A stretch of DNA of 9,252 nt, taken from the NCBI GenBank assembly GCA_024223125.1, contig JAAEOP010000620.1, forward strand, positions 1-9,252, read 5' to 3'. Origin of the DNA: Chloroflexota bacterium (lineage in GTDB: Bacteria > Chloroflexota > Anaerolineae > Promineifilales > Promineifilaceae). Below are positions 1 through 6,000 of the stretch, piece after piece. Position numbers and translations under genes: made by a program. The notes under the pieces were generated by a model, which had not been told where the DNA came from, did no database searches, and was given only the letters and a program-made list of their open reading frames with translations. How positions within the stretch are numbered: position 1 is the stretch's first letter; each line of letters begins with the position of its first letter.

Positions 1-3000
1 AAACGGCCGTCTACTACCACGAAACCTTACTCGCCCTAGATACCCAACGTCATAGATATAAGCTCGAAAAAACAGCCCGGGAAAAATTATCCCGTCCAGA
101 CATCCATGACTTTTCTGCGCCGGCTAAACCCATACCATTTGCTAAAGATAGCCTGTTACAGAGCGTCCAATTGTTGACCAAAGACATTGGTGAAATAACG
201 CCAACGGATAAGGTTTGGCTGGCTGAATTGATAGACAGCCAATGCGCGATACTGTATGGAGGCAAACTGCCTGACAATTTTTCCGCAAGCTATCCGGAAG
301 CAGTTGGTAAATTGGCGCTTACGGTGGCTCTACACACCGGTCTCGTTTTGGATGACCCCATGTTGGCGCTCCGCTATCTGGAAGCGGTAGAAGCGGCAAA
401 TTTGTCCCAGTGTTTACGCCCGGAATCACGAAATAATGTTGTTGGCAAGTTGGCAGCCAATTTGCCAACGCCGGAACAGCAGCAACTTGCCGCCTGGTTG
501 ATTGATGACAAAGTTGCCAGGTCGCTGCGTAGCGAAGCGGATGAAACAAACGTCATCCGCTCTACGACACCCATTCTAACCGAAGATGATTTTGAGGTAA
601 CAAGATGGGAAAGCGGCGTACGGAAAGCGGCCGCGGGCTGGCGTATCCAGAAAGAAGATTTGCAATCTACGGCCGAAGAAGACTCAAAATCTACGACCAA
701 ATACTTAGTAGATGCGTACACGCCCGAACTGTACGACGAAAAGAAGTATGAAAACGATAGTATCAATATGAGTTTGCGGAAACGCATTGATGTGGGTTTG
801 GTCACGGTTTTGGTTGTTGGTTTTCTCTTGATAACCGGTATGTGTTCCCTGAGCGTAAAGTTAGCCGATCAAGCCAATTTGTTTGAAGGAGAATTAGTAG
901 CCCCCGTTGCCGATGAACGTGTTTTGACGAACGTCCGCGACGATTTGCCAGTTGCCCCTCTTTTAGATGGTGTGTTTCATGAAGACGGCCGTATCTACAT
1001 TGCCCAAACAGGCGGCGTCCTCCACAAATATAATCCCGCTACCGGATTATGGTCGCAAGAACACCCATTAGCCGGTAGTTCAGCTATCAATCATGATTTT
1101 GTCATCCTGCGCTCTGGCTGTGGAGACGATCCCTTGTCTGAGCATATTGCTGAATGTCCTGAACCCCAATCCCTCTGGGCTGTGACGGCCGAAGGGGGGC
1201 TTATTCGTAGAAACGGCCGTTCCTGGGAAATCATCATTAGCGATACCGAGTTTCGCGGCGCAAACGGACAGTTGATGACCAGCGCGGATCTAACGACAGC
1301 CGCCATTTCTGACGATCAAAAATGGCTGGTGGTGGGGACGCAAGAAAATGGCGTCGGCCTGTACAATCTGGAAACACATGAATGGACATCCATGCCCGAA
1401 ACTGTTTTCAACGATCTACCTTCATTGGAAATTACCCATTTAGTTTGGTGGGGCGACCAGTTTTGGGTGGGGACGCCAGCCGGACTAATCGGATTTTCTA
1501 TCAACGATGGGGCGCTTATTCCGGACAGCGATATTGTAGCGGCCGCTATCCTTGATTTAGATATTGGACTGGATGATACATTGTGGATATTAGGCCATAA
1601 ACCCTGCGTAGAGAGTGGCGCTGATTGTGTGTGGCTGGGGCAAAAAGATAGTCCCGACGCCCAGCCCCACACCATCGTCAATCAGGCCAACCAATACCTT
1701 GATCTCAATCAGACAACGCTGACTTTTGCCCAATACCAAAATGATACTTTAACCGTCGCCGGTGAGACCGGTATCTTTACCTACGATCCCGTATACCATA
1801 GCTGGCGGCAACCATTTGACCAGGCTGTATGGGCAACGCTGCCCTTGCCCGACGAAACCGGCTTTTATTTTGCCTTTCTCGATGGAATCGGGCTATTCGC
1901 TAACGGACAAATTGAGACATGGTCTGTACCGGAACGGGACATCGCCAAATTGTTGTATGACGATATGGATATCCTGGCGCTTACCCAACAGGGGAATGTA
2001 TATGCGCTGGGAGGACGGCCGATGACGGTAACGGCCGTTTTTAAAGGCACACAAACCAACATTGACCCAACGACATTCACTCAGGGAGTTGGCTCTGGGG
2101 ACGATGTGTTGTTGGTTGGACCTGACGGCGGTTTGCTGCACAACACGGCTGTGCGGTCATACCAGGATATTTTGCCCGCTGATATACCAGGGTGGTTTAG
2201 CCAAAACAACAGCCGTTTTTTGAATGTGGGCCGCTATGTGTACGCATTATCACCCACCCGTAACGGGGAGATAGTTTATACCTTACCCGTAACCAGGCTT
2301 TTCAGTTACGGTTATTTTGCCAGTAATGAAATTGATAATGTGACCGGGCGCAGTACGGCCGGGGCCGTGTCAAGCGCCTGGATTTGGGATGATCAAAGCA
2401 TTGGCGTTTTGGTAGATGAGGGCAGCGTCTATCGCTTTACGCCCCAAGACAAAACCAGCGAAATTGGCCCTGCGTTCGATAATGCCGACCCGGCCGCCAT
2501 TGTGGACGTAACCACAGTCGCCGACGGCATGGCGCTGGCCTTGCCCACAGGACTCATTCGCTACGATTATGATGCCCGGCGCCTGTTGGCCGGTGGAAGT
2601 TATGAAAATCTACGCGCCATCGAAGGGTTTGATAACAACCTTCTATTGGTAACAGAAGATGGGCAGCTTTGGCAAGATGGCAATGATCCGCTTGAGCGAA
2701 TTGGCGGGGAAAGATTTCAAATGAGCGATACCGATTTAAGCGATGCGCTCCTCGTCAATCAACGTATCTATTTAGGAGGCAGCGGGCGGGTTGAACAATA
2801 TGATATGTCTCACCGCCAGGTTATGCAGCGTTGGGAACTGTCAGGCAGCGGCCGTGTGCGCTTGAAAGGCATTGTGCAAGATCAACCTGTGGCTCTGACC
2901 AACGGCCGTCTCTATTGGGGCAATGATGAACTGACTGGCGACGGCGCGGTGACGGATGCGTCATTGGATGATCGCTATATCTGGGCCGTGCGAGATGGGG

Positions 3001-6000
3001 GAGACGGCCGTTATTTCATGGGGTATGCCGTCTCCAATCCCTTAACGGCGGCAAACAGGCAATGTTTTTTCCGCAATCCTGTTATGGGCGGCGACGCCAC
3101 TACCATATTAGATGCTCGTGAACTGCCAGATGGGCGCGTGGTTGCCGCCACAGATGATGGATTGCGGTTTTATGATCCTGGGTCCCGTTCATGGTTTCGC
3201 GGCCCGGCCAATGTTTTACCTGCAGGGGGGCGTGTTTACCGCCTGGGGGATTATCTTGCTGTCGTGGCGACAAACCGGCAGAAAATATGGTTGGTACACA
3301 TAACCGACATCATCTTTCCCCATAGTTGTGAAGATGAACGAGTCGCTTTCAACAATGTGGGTACCGAGACAGTCCGGGAGGTGACGATTGATGAAACCAA
3401 TGGACAGGCAGCCTGGATTACGCCGGATGAAGCGGTTGTCCGGTGGCAAAACGGTGCTTCTTCGGAACTGCTGCCGGCGGCGACTACCGGGCCAAATACA
3501 ACCGCGATGCGCCGTATGTATAATCGCGGCGCAGAGATTATCTTTACCACAGATTCTGAGATATGGCTTTATCAATTAGCGGATCGACGCTGGCAACAGG
3601 TAAGCCTGGATTTTACAGATTCTCGCCCGATAATAGACACAATCAATCTGGAGAACAGTGGCAATCAAGAAACGGTGGTCGTACACGGGAAAAACGGGGG
3701 TTTCTATACAGGCACGTTTGATCGCGGAGCAACGGCCGTTTCCCTATCCCCCATTTTTGCGCCCGAAGAAAATCGTTTCAATGCCTCCCCATCCGCTCTG
3801 CTAGATGTACAAATTCGCAGCGATACCTTGTGGACATTTGTCCTCAATAATGGTTTGCGTTACTACAATCCACAACAAAGAGCGTGGCATGACACAGTAA
3901 CGCTGGCCGAAAACGATCCCACACTCTCCTTTCAATACATATTTGATCGCGCCGTTTTAACGGCCGAAAGCGGTTCTGTGTGGCATGTTGCCCGCAACGA
4001 TGCAACCGAGCCAACCAGTTTTATTTCCTACACCCTGGCAGCCAACGAAACCACCTATCTGGATGATGCGGCAACAATTTGGCGCTGGCAACAAGATGGC
4101 TCCGTATACCGCTGTCCTCTTTCTGCCGAATATGAATGTACGCCGGAAATTTCATCTTTTTGGCTCGACCCAGACTCTGTATCCCGCGCCTTTGTCTGGG
4201 GGAATATCGTTCTGTTTGCCACCGGCGAAGGTTGGTTAGCTTTTGACAACCAGAGCAATCAAGCGGTTTCTCTGCCCCAAAATGCGGCCAATATGCCCGC
4301 CGACGCCGTTGTCCGGCAGCAAAATGATCAACTGTGGCTTCATGGGGACGACACCCTGATCGTTTTAGATCAGACCGGCAGCGGCGTCTCAGAAGATTCT
4401 TTTACCGGCATAAACAAGATCATTTACGACGCTGATGCACAGCCCTGGGCATTGTTTGCTGATGGATGGCGGCGATGGGATAACGGCCGTTTCCGCTCCC
4501 CTAACAACATCAACCGCATCTTCGCCTTTGAAGACACCCCTGTAACCGGGTTAGCTGCCAACAGACGCCCAGGCTGGTGGGATGGGGAGCGTTTTGTTCA
4601 GGATCAATTTTCCCTGCCGCCAGAAATTAACCAGGAGACGCTTGGCGGGCTATGGCCGGTAGATGAAAAAGCGTGGTGGGCATTAAGCGGTACAGAATTA
4701 TATTATTTTAACGAAGATGTTTGCCATCCGGAAACATTGAACCGTTTTGTGACGGCGACCCCGTCCCCTGTTCCCAGCAACACCCCCACGCCAACCAGCG
4801 CCCCCACATTGCAACCAACGGGCACGCCCACGACCACCCCGTCTATGACAGTGACGATTACCCCGCCTCCTCCCACCCCAACCCCTACCCAAACCTTGCC
4901 CCCTACGCAAACCCCAACCCCAACGCCGACACAAACACCGACCCCCACCCCTACGGCCACGCCTGTTCCCATCCCCTGTTTTGTGGTAACAAAGCGGGTC
5001 ACTTTACAATCGCATTTAAGCGACACTGATCAAATTGTTCGCGGGGAGATAGCTGCGAACGGCTTAACCCTGCGGCTGAAAAATGAGACCCAACTGCAAA
5101 TAAATGCTAATGGACAAATACAAACAACAAACGCTCCTGCCTGGCAGCCGGAAGATTTGGCTGCGGATAACTGGGCAGATTTGCAAGAGGCGGTGGTCGC
5201 TTTGCCTGTTGGTCAGGCGGCGTTTAACCCCGTAACCCACATCACAACCAATAACGGCGATCAATTAGTCGCTGTTCGTCCTAATGGCAGCGCCGTGTTA
5301 GCCGAGCAAGCGGCCAATCAATTCACTTTGCCTCCGGCGCTTGATGTCAACTGGCTGCGTTGGGATCGCTCCACACAGGCGTTTTCGATTATGACGCCAG
5401 ATGGGCTTTTAACCCGGCCACGAAATCAGTTTATTGTAGATGGCGAACTGCTATTTGAATCTGTTGACGCTATTTTGGCTGAAAACGGAACGGATTTGTA
5501 TGCCGCTAACCGGCATGGCGTCTGGTTTTATCCAGCCGATGATCTGACGCTTGACAACCCCGACATTGTATACCAACCTGTAGAGTTGGATGTGCCCATA
5601 GATGCAGCGCACGGCCGTTTTCTGGCTGCTAACGGCGATTATTTTTGGGGAGAAACGGCCGTGCTTCCCCGCCAGACAACACACACAATTACGGCCGACG
5701 ACATCACTTTTTCAGAATCTATACGCCTTCGATCTATTGTTGCCAGCGGCGTCGCCTCGGTTGAGATTTTGCAAGAGGATGGCTTTGTCTGGGATCATGA
5801 CCGGCGGGGGCTGGCTTTTAGCGACAGCGGATTGCTCTTACAAAGCGATGCCGGTATTCATCCGGTTAATGCGCTAACGGATTTTGACCTGCGTTCAGGG
5901 CAGGTGTTTTACGAAACAGGAGAAGGATTGTTCCTGAAAAGCGGGGATGGCTGGTATCGTCAAGAGAGCGGCCGCTGGCAAGTAACATCTGATCCTGCCA

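Noticed and set aside
374..805. 143-codon open frame on the minus strand
   Set aside because: It lies opposite the conserved-looking N-terminal region of the large gene and has a biased Ser-rich composition and no start signal. Other shorter antisense frames were rejected for the same reasons.
834..845. TGMC as a lipoprotein signal (lipobox)
   Set aside because: Met before the Cys does not fit the usual Gly/Ala/Ser, and the segment is internal to a longer protein, so processing as a lipoprotein is unlikely.
4752..4976. Pro/Thr region as a DNA microsatellite or assembly artefact
   Set aside because: Codons are mixed with no exact long repeat unit, and the frame is intact on both sides, so it is a genuine coding linker.
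4698..5029. Open frames over the linker on both strands (Gly/Val/Arg-rich on minus; Pro/His/Asn-rich on plus)
   Set aside because: They are shadows of the CCN/ACN-rich Pro/Thr linker. Stops are rare there in all frames because of composition, there is no ribosome binding site, and they lie wholly inside the large gene.
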